32,659 nt of DNA. Origin: Candidatus Hydrogenedentota bacterium (GTDB lineage: Bacteria; Hydrogenedentota; Hydrogenedentia; Hydrogenedentales; SLHB01). A program made the translations under genes and the position numbers. The stretch spans positions 1 to 32,659 of the forward strand of contig JAIBAQ010000060.1 in the NCBI GenBank assembly GCA_019695095.1, in the 5' to 3' direction. Shown piece by piece: positions 19,573 to 29,220 of the stretch (positions within the stretch are counted from its first letter, which is position 1; the number at the start of each line of letters is the position of its first letter). Below the pieces are notes generated by a model, which was not told where the DNA came from, searched no databases, and was given only the letters and a program-made list of their open reading frames with translations.

Positions 19573-22047
19573 ATGAGAAACTTGTCTTTGGTTTTCACGC
19601 TCGTTTCGATGCTGGGCCTCGCTGTAGCCATGGGCGACCCCGCTTCTGCGGAGGCTGACCGGGCTGCGGCCGACCGATGGTCTGCAGTCGTCTTTGAGGG
19701 GAAGGAACTTCCTGTTCCCGTGATTCCCCATCTCCATGTCGAGGCCAATAACGATCCGGTCCAACTCAATGCTCGCGGCGGAAAGCCGATGCGGCTGAGC
19801 GATGGCGAACACAAGAAGGGACTCTATTGCCACGCGTACAGCAAGGTCCATGCTCTCAATCTTGAGGACGCCGTGAAATTTGAGGCCGTTGTAGGAGTCG
19901 ATTCGAACGACAACACATCAGGCGGGCGCGGTTCGGTCGAGTTCATAGTCATCAGCGGCGAGAAGGAGCTTTATCACTCCGCGGTCCTCAAGGAAGGCAT
20001 GCCGGCTGTTCCCGTCTCGGTTGAACTTGGCGGCATCAACGAGTTGACCCTCGTGGTGACGGATGGTGGCGACGGCATTGCCTGCGATCAATCGGACTGG
20101 GCTGAGGCTCGCGTAACATTACGGGACGGTAGCGTGCTGTGGTTGGGCGACTTGCCCATGCAAGTCTCCCGCGAGGCGTACTCACTTGAAACGCCGTTCA
20201 GTTTCTCTTATGCGGGCGCGTCGTCGCGCGATTTCCTTGCAGACTGGACGCTCAAACGTTCCAGCAAGAAGCTGGACAAGGAACGGACGCAACACACACT
20301 TGTATGGACCGATCCCAAGACCAAACTTGAGGTGCGGTGTGAGGGTATCGCGTACAGCGATTTCCCGACGGTCGAGTGGACGTTGTATTTCAAGAACGGC
20401 GGCCCCGGCCCCTCCCCCATTCTCTCGGATATTCGCGCGATGGATGTCACGGTGTATGCAGATGGACCCAACGTCACGCTGCATCACTTCAAGGGGAGCC
20501 CGTGTCTACCGACAGACTACGAGCCGTTCGAGAAGACGTTTGCCGAGAAGGAATCCTTCAGTTTAGCGACGGCCGGCGGGCGCTCGACCAATAGCGTCCT
20601 TCCGAACTTCAACGTCTCCTGGAACGGTAAAGGCTTGATTGCCGTGTTGGGGTGGCCTGGCCAATGGGCAGCGCAGTTCACGCGAGTCGTTGACAACGGA
20701 TTGCGCATTGCTGCAGGGCAAGAACTGACGCATTTCTCGCTGCAACCCGGAGAAGAAGTCCGTTCGCCGTTGGCCGTGCTTCAGTTCTACAGCGGCGATT
20801 GGATTGGCGCTCAGAATGTGTGGCGGCGTTGGATGTTGGCGCACAACATGCCGCAACCGCACGGTAAGACCCCGCCTCCGGAGGTGGCCGCGTGTAGTTC
20901 GCACCAGTTTGCCGAGATGATTCACGCGAATACGCAGAATCAGATCTTTTTTGTGGACCGCTACCTTGAGGAGGGCATCAAGCTCGACTTTTGGTGGATG
21001 GACGCGGGGTGGTACATCAACCAGAGTGGCTGGCCGAATACTGGTACTTGGGAAGTCGACGAGAAGCGCTTCCCCGGCGGCTTGCGAGTGATCACGGATC
21101 ATGCGCGTTCCAAAGGCGTTCGCAGCATCGTATGGTTCGAGCCTGAGCGCGTGACTCCCGGGACCTGGCTCTACGATACGCACCCGGAATGGCTGCTGGG
21201 CAAAGACGGCGACCAGAAGCTCCTCAATCTAGGCAATCCAGATGCATTGAAGTGGCTGACCGATCATGTGAACGGGCTGATCGACAGTCAGGGGATTGAC
21301 TTGTACCGCAACGACTTCAATTTCGATCCGCTTGGCTACTGGCGGGCAAACGACGCGGAAGACCGGCAGGGGATTACGGAAATCCGATACGTTGAGGGAT
21401 TCCTTGCGTATTGGGATGGCCTGCGGGCAAAGCATCCGGACATGCTGATCGATACGTGCGCGTCGGGTGGACGCAGGAACGATATCGAGACGCTACGCCG
21501 TTCGGTCCCGTTGCTGCGAAGCGATTTCCTGCTTGAACCGGTCAGCCAACAGCTACACACCTATGGGATTTCCTTCTGGATTCCGTTCTACGGGACAGGC
21601 GTGAATTCAACGAACTCCTATCTGTTCCGCAGCGTGATGTGTCCGCACATGACGTACTGCTACGACATGCGCAACCGAGAGATTGACTATGCGACATTGC
21701 GCACGTTGTATAAGCAATGGCTGAACGTCGCGCCGTGCCTGCTTGGCGACTACTACCCGCTCACGTCGTATAGCACTGAAGACGACCAGTGGATGGCCTG
21801 GCAATTCGATTTGCCTGAAGAAGGCCGTGGCATGGTTCAAGTTTTCCGGCGCGCCGGAAGCGCATACGAATCGGCCCGTTTCCCGCTACGCGGGTTGGAC
21901 GAAGCCGCCACGTACTCAATCGTTGACGCCGATACAGGTCAAAGCGTGGAGTACACGGGCAAGGAACTCATGGAGAAGGGAGTTCTCGCCGCCTGTGCTT
22001 CGAAGCCGCAGGCGTTGCTGCTGACATACCAGCGTAATGCTAAATAG
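19573..22047 (+). CDS. Secreted GH36 alpha-galactosidase with N-terminal NPCBM domain
   Basis: This 824-residue protein has a signal peptide (MRNLSLVFTLVSMLGLAVA). An NPCBM-type carbohydrate-binding domain (about 55-190; GEHKKGLYCHAYSKV, VEFIVISGEKELYHS) and a full GH36 unit follow. The barrel contains FWWMDAGWY, VWFEPERV, LYRNDFNFD with nucleophile Asp581, and TCASGGRRNDIE with acid/base Asp637. It should release terminal alpha-galactose outside the cell or in the periplasm. The ATG at 19573 follows GGGGGG by four bases and begins the signal peptide; the longer frame from 19537 adds no domain. With the GH29 gene upstream, it makes a small exo-glycosidase set. Confidence 0.9.
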   Translation: MRNLSLVFTLVSMLGLAVAMGDPASAEADRAAADRWSAVVFEGKELPVPVIPHLHVEANNDPVQLNARGGKPMRLSDGEHKKGLYCHAYSKVHALNLEDAVKFEAVVGVDSNDNTSGGRGSVEFIVISGEKELYHSAVLKEGMPAVPVSVELGGINELTLVVTDGGDGIACDQSDWAEARVTLRDGSVLWLGDLPMQVSREAYSLETPFSFSYAGASSRDFLADWTLKRSSKKLDKERTQHTLVWTDPKTKLEVRCEGIAYSDFPTVEWTLYFKNGGPGPSPILSDIRAMDVTVYADGPNVTLHHFKGSPCLPTDYEPFEKTFAEKESFSLATAGGRSTNSVLPNFNVSWNGKGLIAVLGWPGQWAAQFTRVVDNGLRIAAGQELTHFSLQPGEEVRSPLAVLQFYSGDWIGAQNVWRRWMLAHNMPQPHGKTPPPEVAACSSHQFAEMIHANTQNQIFFVDRYLEEGIKLDFWWMDAGWYINQSGWPNTGTWEVDEKRFPGGLRVITDHARSKGVRSIVWFEPERVTPGTWLYDTHPEWLLGKDGDQKLLNLGNPDALKWLTDHVNGLIDSQGIDLYRNDFNFDPLGYWRANDAEDRQGITEIRYVEGFLAYWDGLRAKHPDMLIDTCASGGRRNDIETLRRSVPLLRSDFLLEPVSQQLHTYGISFWIPFYGTGVNSTNSYLFRSVMCPHMTYCYDMRNREIDYATLRTLYKQWLNVAPCLLGDYYPLTSYSTEDDQWMAWQFDLPEEGRGMVQVFRRAGSAYESARFPLRGLDEAATYSIVDADTGQSVEYTGKELMEKGVLAACASKPQALLLTYQRNAK

Positions 22048-22071
22048 GACCTCTCCACGTTCCCACACATA

Positions 22072-22109
22072 GAAAAAGGCCGTCGCCGGGACACCCCGAC
22101 GACGGCCTT
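22072..22109 (-). terminator. Intrinsic terminator for the giant repeat-protein gene
   Basis: AAGGCCGTCG (22076-22085) pairs with CGACGGCCTT (22100-22109). On the minus strand the stem is followed by TTTTT, so it ends transcription of the gene whose stop is at 22122. It may also slow plus-strand transcription from the GH36 gene. Confidence 0.88.
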
Positions 22110-22121
22110 CGTTACGTACGA

Positions 22122-25100
22122 TTATCCCAGGTGGTTGCTGCGCGTGTTGCTTTCGCGCTCGTTGTGACAACACACCTGAGCCGACTTAGGTTCCTTTGAG
22201 CGGTATACGGCGACCATGCCCGCAATGAGCAGAACAACCGCAACAGACCAGGGCGATACCGGTACCGACTCGGGAACATCCAATTCCACGGTAAACGCGG
22301 AACCTGAATCATAGACTTTCGGGGAGAGATTTCCCGACGCGTCCTTACACACGCCCGCAGCGATCTCGATACCGAGGGTACCCGTGCCCGTGATGTTGCT
22401 CACAGTGACTGTTCGGGTTGTCGCGGATTTTGCCTCCGAGATTGACACTTCGCCGTTTGCGGTTCCCGACTTGATCAGCCGGACATCGTTTAAGGTCAAA
22501 TTCACTTCCACCGCATCAACAAAGGTCAAGGTGTAGGTGACGGGTCCATTCTGTGTCGTGCGAACGGAGGGCGAACTCACGACGACAGCGGGAAGCATGT
22601 CGTAGGTTACCTTCAGGGCGCTCGATGCCGTGCTTCCATTGCCTGATTTGTCGCGGGCCGCGTCTGCCTTGACAGAGATGGTGACATCCCCTTGCTGACT
22701 TGGCGTTATGTCAAAGGTATAGACCTTATCGCTGACGGCTTTGAATTTGCCGACTGCGCTTGGACCTGCAGCGATGTCATCTTGCGCGAATCCCGTGACG
22801 GACTCGTTAAACGTTGCAGTAACCGGAATCAGGGGCGTATTCACAACGGCGCTGCCGCTAGTCAAGACTACCGTAGGTGCAGTCTTGTCAATGGTGTAAA
22901 CTGGGCCGCTTGTATAATCACCATCATGATCTTCAGGCCCACCCAGCGGATTCAGATTGCTGTCAAGAATCGTCCCGTCATCAACGAGGTCGATGCCAAC
23001 TGAACCGCTTCCGGTACCGGTGCTGACTGCCACCGTGTATGTGTTGCCCGAACCCGAGATGCTTGTAACGGCTGCATCGGAAATGCTCCCGTCATGCAAC
23101 GTGAAGTCTGCGGAATCGACACCTGTCACAGGGGACGCAAATTCCACCTTAAAGCCGACGGAAGCCGCGTTACTCGGATTCGTGTTTTGCAGCGTTATCG
23201 CCGTTACCTGAACCGGCGTGCCCGTATTGACGGTCAACTCATTTGAGGTGGAGTCAGTCGCCGTGTTGCCTGCAACGTCTGTTGCGACAGCTTGGACGTC
23301 GTAAGTGTGTACGCCAAAGGGAAGCGCGTCAGTCACTTCGGCAGTCCATGCGCCGCCACCAACCGTTGCCGGGTACGTGTTGCCGTTCACCTGCACTTCA
23401 ACACTTGTTACACCGGTATTGTCAGAAACGGTTCCGCTGAGGACAGGTTGCCGTTTGGCTGTGGTCAAGGTATTGACGGTTACGACGGGATCTTCACCCA
23501 TACCACCGCCGAGGTCCGAGTCGGAATTGGCGGACGGATCGACCACATTACCGGCTATATCGTGTACCTCTTGTGCGGTGATCGTAACGTCACCGTTGCT
23601 GCGCATCTCGCCGGAAGTCCACGCGAGCAAGTACGTGTTGTCTCCCTGGTCGGTAACGGATTCAGGTGTGTCGCTAAGGCTTCCTTGACCTGATCCAGAA
23701 AGGGTGTAGTTGCCGGGAGTCAGCGCATCAGTTCTCAGCGATTCGCTGAAGCTTACGGATACGTGCAAAGCATCGACGACTGACACATCAATCACAGTCG
23801 GCAGCACGCCGATACCGCCACCAGTGATCGTGAACTGTCCGCCGAGAGGATTCACCGTATTCCCGGCACGATCCTGAACATTGGAAACGGAAACCGTAAC
23901 ATCTCCGCCCTTGGTCATCTCCCCTGCGTTCCAACGCAGGCGATAGACGTGATCATGATCGAGCACGGCTGAGTCGGGCTGGTCGGTCAGACTTCCCTTG
24001 CCGGAACCCGAAAGCGCGTAGTTCGACGCGCTAACCGCGGCCGTTGTCACAGCCTCGCTGAAGGTTACATCGATAAACAGACCGTCGCTTTCGCCAGTCT
24101 CCGCAAGAGCAATCGATGGAGCGGTCTTGTCGATTTCGTATTGTGGACCGTTGGTATAGTCGCCGTCATTGAGCGCGGCGCCGCCGAGGGAATTGGAGCT
24201 TTCATCGAGGATGCTATTGTCGTCGACGAGGTCGAGGCCGATAGTTCCGTCGCCGGTGCCGGAATTCACGCTGACCGTGTATGTAGTACCCGACCCGGTC
24301 ACGCCTGACACGGACGCATCCCCAATGCTCCCGGACCGGAGTGTGAAGTCGCTTTCATCGACGCCCGTCACGTTGGCAGAGAATATGACCTGAAACTCCA
24401 CCGTCGCAGCGTTGCTGGGCGTGGCGCCTACACGCACAATCCCTTCAACAATCGTTGGTTTGCTCACATCGATGGTAAGTTCGTTCGTCGTGGAGTCTTC
24501 GCCTACGTTCCCAGCGGTGTCAACAGCTTTGGCCTCTACATCGTAGGTTTGCGTAACGAAAGGCAGTGCATCCGAGACAAGCACGTACCAGGTAGTACCA
24601 GTTACAACGGCTGCATACGTATTTCCATTAACTGTGACGTTCACGCCTGTTACCGCGACGTTATCGGCGACGGTTCCAGTGAGCCGAGGTGTGCGGCCGG
24701 ATGTCGTGAGCGTATTGACAGTGACCGTTGGTGACTGGCCAATACCGCCGCCGGTCTGGGTGGCGCTGTTTGCGGCGCCAATGCCGTTACCAGCAAGGTC
24801 CTGAACATTCGCTACAGAAACGGTGACGTCGCCGCCGCTCTTCATCTCCCCGCTGCTCCAGGCAAGTCGGTACGTCGACTCATCCAAAGCCACTACGGCA
24901 GTTGGAGTCGCATTCAGCGTGCCCTTGCCGCTACCAGAGAGCGTGAAGTTGGATGCCGTCGCAGCACCTGTTCCAATCGCTTCGCTAAACGTCACATCGA
25001 CGTGAGTGCTGTCCACCGCTGAGACTGCGCTCACCGAGGGTTTCACGCCGACACCAGTCCCCTGTTCCGTTGCGCTGTTGCCCGTGCTGCCAATCGCGTT

Positions 25101-28100
25101 GCCGGCAAGGTCCGCTGCGTCACTGGAGGTTATGGTGATGGTTCCTCCGTCTTTCATTTCACCGCTGGACCACTCCAGACGGTACGTAGACCCGGAAGTG
25201 AATGTGACCAGATTAGGACAAAGCGAGAGGGTGCCTTTGTCGCCAGATATGGAATAGTTGTTGGCAACGAGGGCACTACTTCCCATCGATTCGCTAAACG
25301 TGACGCTTACGTTCGTGGCGTCGATGACATGTATCGAGGTCACCGTAGGCAGGGTTCCGATACCACCCTTCACGTGTGTCGCGGAATTGGAGGCTCCAAT
25401 CGTGTTTCCTGCGGTATCGGCAACATTTGTAGCTGTGATCGTGACATCCCCACCACTCACCATTTCGCCGGAGGTCCACGTCAGCCGGTAGGTGTTTCCG
25501 CTAACCAGAGCCACAGTCGCCGGGGTTGACGATAGCGTTCCTTTCGCACCTGAAATTGCGTAGTTGCTGGATGAAGTCACACCCGACCCCATAGGTTCAT
25601 TGAATGTAACGTCGACTTGAAGCGCGTTCACTACCTTGACTTCGGACAGGGCTGGAGCAGTTCCCACGCCAGTCCCCGTTGCGGTGTTGGGCGAGCCAAG
25701 TATGTTGCCAGCGGCGTCTTTTACATTCTGGACCGTGACAGTGAAGACTCCGCCGCTCTTCAGCTCACCGGAAGTCCAAGCAAGTTGATATACGCCACTG
25801 CTGACCTGCGAAACGCTGGCAGGAGCAGACGGCAATGTGCCCTTCTGTCCGGAAATTGCGTAGTTGGCTGCTGTGGTAACGCCCACGCCCATGGCTTCGG
25901 AGAAGACAACGTTGATGTGTGTTCCGTCGACGACATTTACGGATGCGACAGTCGGGGCGACACCAATTCCGCCTCCGACAACCGTTGAGGCATTGCCGAG
26001 AGGAGAAATTGTATTGCCTGCCGCGTCTTGAACGCCTGTCGCGGTAATGGTGATATCGCCGCCATTCAACATTTCTCCAGAGGGCCATCCCAGGCGATAC
26101 CTTCCATTTCCGAGAGACGTTACGGCGCTTGGATTTGCGCTCAAAGTACCCTTACCGCTACCTGAAAGGGTGTAGTTGCTTCCAGAAGTCGTCCCGCTTC
26201 CCATAGACTCGCTGAAGACAATGTCGATGTTGAAACCGTTGTAGACGGAGACTCCGGTGATAGTTGGCGGAGTGCCGATTCCACCACCCGTGTGTGTTCC
26301 ACTCTGGCCAGCTACTGCGATTGCGTATCCCGCCAGATCCTGAACGTTCGAGACCGTTATTGTGACGTTCCCTCCGTTCACCATTTCTCCGGACAACCAC
26401 GAAAGCCGATAGGTGTTGCCGCCCAAGGATGTCACGGAATCCGGGTGAAGTGCGAGGCTGCCCCTGCCTGTTCCCGAAATGCTGTAATTCGCCGCAGTCG
26501 TTGCGCCCGACGCCAGCTCCTCGCTGAACGTTACATCCACTTGATTAGCGCTCGTGACGAGCACCGTGCTTACACTTGGAGCATTGCGGTCCACGCGAAT
26601 TGAGTTGTCCGTGCTCAAGGAGGCTGTGTTGGCGTTTACCCCCAACAAATCGGTGCAGCGTCCTGCAGAAATAGAAACGGTTACCGTGCCGTCAGTCCCG
26701 ATAGTGTCGATACTAATGTCGTACGTGGCAGGACCGCCCGTTACCAGAACAGACCTCGTGCCTCCAGCGGTTCCGCCCAACGTTACGTCCGACGCGTCGA
26801 AGCCTGTCACCGATTCACTGAACGTCGCGGTGAAGTGTATCGGGGTTGTGTCGGTTGGGTCTGCCTGCCCGGCGGCCTGTGTTACGGCAACCGATGGTAC
26901 CGTCGTATCCACGTCGTATGAAGGTCCGACCCTATCCGAAGCGTTGCCGTTGGTGCCTCCCACGGGGAGTTTTCCGACGTCTTTCACCGAGTCATTGTCA
27001 ACGAATTTGAGTCCCACAGTGCCCACGCCGGTGCCCGATGAAATGGTTACAGTCCAGACTTTGCCAGAGCCGGTAACGCTGCCAATGGCAGGTTGGGTGC
27101 TGAAACTACCCGAGATGATCGGGACAAAATCTGCAGCATCCAGGCCCGTCACTGCTTCGCCGAATGTCACCGTGAATACCAGAGAAGTGGCGTTGGTCGG
27201 CGTAGCGCCAGCGAGGGATATCGATGGAGCCGCAGGGGTGGGATTGATGGCCAAACCAACCGAACTCGTGTTGGTTGACGGCAGAAAAGCGGTGTAAAGA
27301 GCGTTCTGTTTAGGGTTCCCCGAAGGGGCGATACCATCAGGGAATAAGCCATTGCTGCTGTCAGTCAGACTGAACTTGTTCAAGGTGTTTAGGGGGCCGC
27401 CGTTTACGACCCACAGAAAGCCGTCTTCGATCGCGCCACCCACCACACTATCCAGATTGCTCCCCGAGCTATTTCTCAATTGCTTCGAGACACCCATGGA
27501 CTGTCCGTTGGAGCGCTGATAGCGGTAGACCTTTCGATTGCCGGCCTTTTCCAGCACGTAGGCGTAGTCGGCGTCTAAGGCAAGACCATCGTTGCCCGTG
27601 GGACTGGAAATTGAACGCGACGCATTAAGGGACGTCGCTCCGCCTGAAGTCATCGCGTTCGTCAGGTTGTATACATGAAGGCGGCCGCCATTACCCTTGT
27701 CAGCAACCCACAGTTCGTTAGCGGCTTCGTCTACCGCAACACCCGCGACTATGCCTAATGCAACACCGGTTGAGGACCGAAGGATTTTGGAACTTGCCGG
27801 ACTGCTGCCGTCGTAAGAATAGCGAACGACTTTCTTGGCCGTGTTGTCGAGTACATACAGGTAAGCGTCGGACGCGCAGACATCAGCCTCGGAAATCGAA
27901 CCGGTAGAAAATGAGGTCTGAAGCGAAATCGACTCGTCGTACCCTCGCACGAGACTGTCTCCAGAGTCGACCGTCAGGTACTTCTGAATCTGGGCCGACG
28001 CTGGAATCGTCGCGGCCCACAATACGATTGCCATCTGGAAGAGGCAAGAAGAAATGCAGAGGGGCCCATTCCCCTTGAGGCTTCGGATACCGCCGATGCA

Positions 28101-28136
28101 GGGTACTGCGAGACTTTTATATAAACGTTGATTCAT
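22122..28136 (-). CDS. Giant secreted Ig-like-repeat surface protein (2,004 residues)
   Basis: A signal-peptide-like N-terminus (MAIVLWAATIPASAQ at about 35-49) leads into an NHL/propeller-like region (about 60-300; YVLDNTAKKVVRYSYDG, LWVADKGNGGRLHVYNL). Bacterial Ig-like domains with VTFSESVTGF motifs follow, then at least eight SwmB-like repeats of about 100 residues. These repeats have the pattern VDVTFSEAMGSG..NY..SG.KGTLS..P...YRL.W.SGEM..GGDVTI...VQD.AGN. Interspersed Ig modules read VTVNTLTT...VTVNGNTY. The C-terminus VPVSPWSVAVVLLIAGMVAVYRSKE looks like a tripartite sorting tail (motif, membrane helix, basic end), followed by a cysteine-containing stretch. It is probably a fibrous adhesin or matrix protein. 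The ATG at 28136 has GGTGGG nine bases upstream, but an internal ATG at 28034 would give a more normal signal peptide. Confidence 0.88.
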   Translation of the reverse strand: MNQRLYKSLAVPCIGGIRSLKGNGPLCISSCLFQMAIVLWAATIPASAQIQKYLTVDSGDSLVRGYDESISLQTSFSTGSISEADVCASDAYLYVLDNTAKKVVRYSYDGSSPASSKILRSSTGVALGIVAGVAVDEAANELWVADKGNGGRLHVYNLTNAMTSGGATSLNASRSISSPTGNDGLALDADYAYVLEKAGNRKVYRYQRSNGQSMGVSKQLRNSSGSNLDSVVGGAIEDGFLWVVNGGPLNTLNKFSLTDSSNGLFPDGIAPSGNPKQNALYTAFLPSTNTSSVGLAINPTPAAPSISLAGATPTNATSLVFTVTFGEAVTGLDAADFVPIISGSFSTQPAIGSVTGSGKVWTVTISSGTGVGTVGLKFVDNDSVKDVGKLPVGGTNGNASDRVGPSYDVDTTVPSVAVTQAAGQADPTDTTPIHFTATFSESVTGFDASDVTLGGTAGGTRSVLVTGGPATYDISIDTIGTDGTVTVSISAGRCTDLLGVNANTASLSTDNSIRVDRNAPSVSTVLVTSANQVDVTFSEELASGATTAANYSISGTGRGSLALHPDSVTSLGGNTYRLSWLSGEMVNGGNVTITVSNVQDLAGYAIAVAGQSGTHTGGGIGTPPTITGVSVYNGFNIDIVFSESMGSGTTSGSNYTLSGSGKGTLSANPSAVTSLGNGRYRLGWPSGEMLNGGDITITATGVQDAAGNTISPLGNASTVVGGGIGVAPTVASVNVVDGTHINVVFSEAMGVGVTTAANYAISGQKGTLPSAPASVSQVSSGVYQLAWTSGELKSGGVFTVTVQNVKDAAGNILGSPNTATGTGVGTAPALSEVKVVNALQVDVTFNEPMGSGVTSSSNYAISGAKGTLSSTPATVALVSGNTYRLTWTSGEMVSGGDVTITATNVADTAGNTIGASNSATHVKGGIGTLPTVTSIHVIDATNVSVTFSESMGSSALVANNYSISGDKGTLSLCPNLVTFTSGSTYRLEWSSGEMKDGGTITITSSDAADLAGNAIGSTGNSATEQGTGVGVKPSVSAVSAVDSTHVDVTFSEAIGTGAATASNFTLSGSGKGTLNATPTAVVALDESTYRLAWSSGEMKSGGDVTVSVANVQDLAGNGIGAANSATQTGGGIGQSPTVTVNTLTTSGRTPRLTGTVADNVAVTGVNVTVNGNTYAAVVTGTTWYVLVSDALPFVTQTYDVEAKAVDTAGNVGEDSTTNELTIDVSKPTIVEGIVRVGATPSNAATVEFQVIFSANVTGVDESDFTLRSGSIGDASVSGVTGSGTTYTVSVNSGTGDGTIGLDLVDDNSILDESSNSLGGAALNDGDYTNGPQYEIDKTAPSIALAETGESDGLFIDVTFSEAVTTAAVSASNYALSGSGKGSLTDQPDSAVLDHDHVYRLRWNAGEMTKGGDVTVSVSNVQDRAGNTVNPLGGQFTITGGGIGVLPTVIDVSVVDALHVSVSFSESLRTDALTPGNYTLSGSGQGSLSDTPESVTDQGDNTYLLAWTSGEMRSNGDVTITAQEVHDIAGNVVDPSANSDSDLGGGMGEDPVVTVNTLTTAKRQPVLSGTVSDNTGVTSVEVQVNGNTYPATVGGGAWTAEVTDALPFGVHTYDVQAVATDVAGNTATDSTSNELTVNTGTPVQVTAITLQNTNPSNAASVGFKVEFASPVTGVDSADFTLHDGSISDAAVTSISGSGNTYTVAVSTGTGSGSVGIDLVDDGTILDSNLNPLGGPEDHDGDYTSGPVYTIDKTAPTVVLTSGSAVVNTPLIPVTATFNESVTGFAQDDIAAGPSAVGKFKAVSDKVYTFDITPSQQGDVTISVKADAARDKSGNGSTASSALKVTYDMLPAVVVSSPSVRTTQNGPVTYTLTFVDAVEVNLTLNDVRLIKSGTANGEVSISEAKSATTRTVTVSNITGTGTLGIEIAAGVCKDASGNLSPKVYDSGSAFTVELDVPESVPVSPWSVAVVLLIAGMVAVYRSKEPKSAQVCCHNERESNTRSNHLG
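24740..26580 (-). repeat. Six contiguous tandem repeats of about 307 bp inside the giant surface-protein gene
   Basis: Six successive units each encode about 100 residues, from PSVSTVLV to the sixth GGGIG. Each contains a FSE/FNE-type motif, SGEM (or SGEL) and D.AGN. Two further units lie at about 23500-24115, separated by other Ig-like modules. The units differ at many positions, so recent amplification is unlikely. Confidence 0.8.
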
Positions 28137-28139
28137 AGA

Positions 28140-28735
28140 TTAATTCCCACCATTCACTTGGCCCACATTACTTAGGAAGACTAAGAGACCCTTCGTTATC
28201 GAGAACCGCTTTAGTGCACCTTCCGTGCCAACCCCGAATTGGTCAGTATGCCGTTAGGTCAGCGGTAGGGGTCTTGCCGAATCTGATCAGCTACTCCAAG
28301 TATCAGGCGTGGGCCAACTTGCCTGCTTTTCGGTGATAGCCGAGAGATATACTTTTTATGGTTTTCTGGATGATTGTAGGTACATATTCAATTTCTTGTT
28401 CATCTCCGAGGGGTTTGTCGAAAGTTATTCAAGGCTAGATAACACCCTTGAAAATATATTATTCCTGAATAATATTTGACATGATCTTGGATGATTGCTA
28501 TCTGAATTGATTGAATTTCAAGCTGAAGGTAATTTATAAATTACTTTAATTCAAAAACGTACGATCGACAACATATTCCCAAGATAGATTTTGAATTGAC
28601 TCCGAAATTATGACAATCCCCTCATTGCAGCCCAGTGACTATCGTGGAAATATTGTATATCCCGTATATTTGGCAAAATATGAATTCTGTATTTTATTGA
28701 ATTTGTGTTGATCTAGAGAGCCTGTCTGCCGCGTG
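28140..28735. promoter_or_regulatory. AT-rich upstream region of the giant surface-protein gene
   Basis: The stretch, especially 28340-28720, is visibly AT-rich against a GC-rich background and contains no plausible gene. It holds a perfect 16-bp palindrome, GTAATTTATAAATTAC (28529-28544), and a hairpin with 9-bp perfect arms, ATATTATTC-CT-GAATAATAT (28456-28475). Several TTGAATT-like words recur. This suggests a regulated promoter or a nucleoid-protein-binding region. No single promoter can be picked by eye. Confidence 0.5.
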
Positions 28736-28739
28736 GCGA

Positions 28740-29040
28740 ACAAGAATTGAACCGCATGACGAAATTCGGCTGGGCAGCTTGTGGGCCTCGAAATCGGCAA
28801 CAGGACTTAAACAGCAGACGCTGTCCCCTCAACCTCACCCCTGCCGGGGGTTCCGTCTTGCGTTTCACAGGGGGCGTGATGAAGACGGCTCTTGGAGGCG
28901 CAGTGTCAACCGAATTGGAGGTACTCTTGCCGCACATACGCGCAGGCGGTGCTCAAACCCCAATCACGAGTAGGGCCGATTTGCATAACGCGATGGAATA
29001 GCAACTGGAGTCATACCGTAGCAATTGGGAAGTGCGAGAG
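28740..29040. other. Unassigned stretch with three successive small hairpins
   Basis: The GC content returns to normal here, but no convincing gene is present; the short reading frames look unlike known proteins. Three perfect stems follow one another: ACAGC-AGAC-GCTGT (28811-28824), CCCC-TGCC-GGGG (28838-28849) and CCGTCTT...AAGACGG (28853-28888). It could be a structured RNA or a decayed gene. Confidence 0.3.
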
Positions 29041-29048
29041 TGGAAAAA

Positions 29049-29125
29049 TGGCGCGCCCGACTGGACTCGAACCAGTGGCCCACGGCTTAGAAGGCCGTTG
29101 CTCTATCCACCTGAGCTACGGGCGC
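29049..29125 (-). tRNA. tRNA-Arg (anticodon TCT)
   Basis: The minus strand folds into a full cloverleaf. The acceptor GCGCCCG/CGGGCGC is followed by the D arm GCTC...GAGC, the anticodon stem ACGGC/GCCGT with loop CTTCTAA, and the T arm ACTGG-TTCGAGT-CCAGT. The discriminator is G and the 3' CCA is encoded (29049-29051). Five T residues follow immediately (29044-29048 on the plus strand as A), acting as a simple terminator. It decodes AGA/AGG arginine codons. Confidence 0.97.
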
Positions 29126-29205
29126 GCGGTGTGTGGGCGGAGTACGTGTTATTATTTCATACGAGGCGATGACGTTTCTATGTGGAGTTACAAGATCGTC
29201 ATCGG

Positions 29206-29211
29206 TATAAT
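29206..29211 (+). promoter_or_regulatory. Consensus -10 box just upstream of bioY
   Basis: TATAAT ends only nine bases before the ATG at 29221, so a transcript from it would be nearly leaderless, which fits the absence of a ribosome-binding site. No good -35 is seen at the usual distance. Confidence 0.35.
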
Positions 29212-29220
29212 CTTCGCACT

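Noticed and set aside
24740-26580. CRISPR-like periodicity
   Set aside because: The period of about 307 bp lies in an intact reading frame and encodes Ig-like domains; there are no short direct repeats with unique spacers.
26554-27297. 247-residue plus-strand reading frame
   Set aside because: It is antisense to the Ig-like repeat protein; its low-complexity Val/Thr/Pro content mirrors the repeats.
28747-29001. 84-residue plus-strand reading frame
   Set aside because: It has no ribosome-binding site, a TTG start, and no recognisable family or composition.
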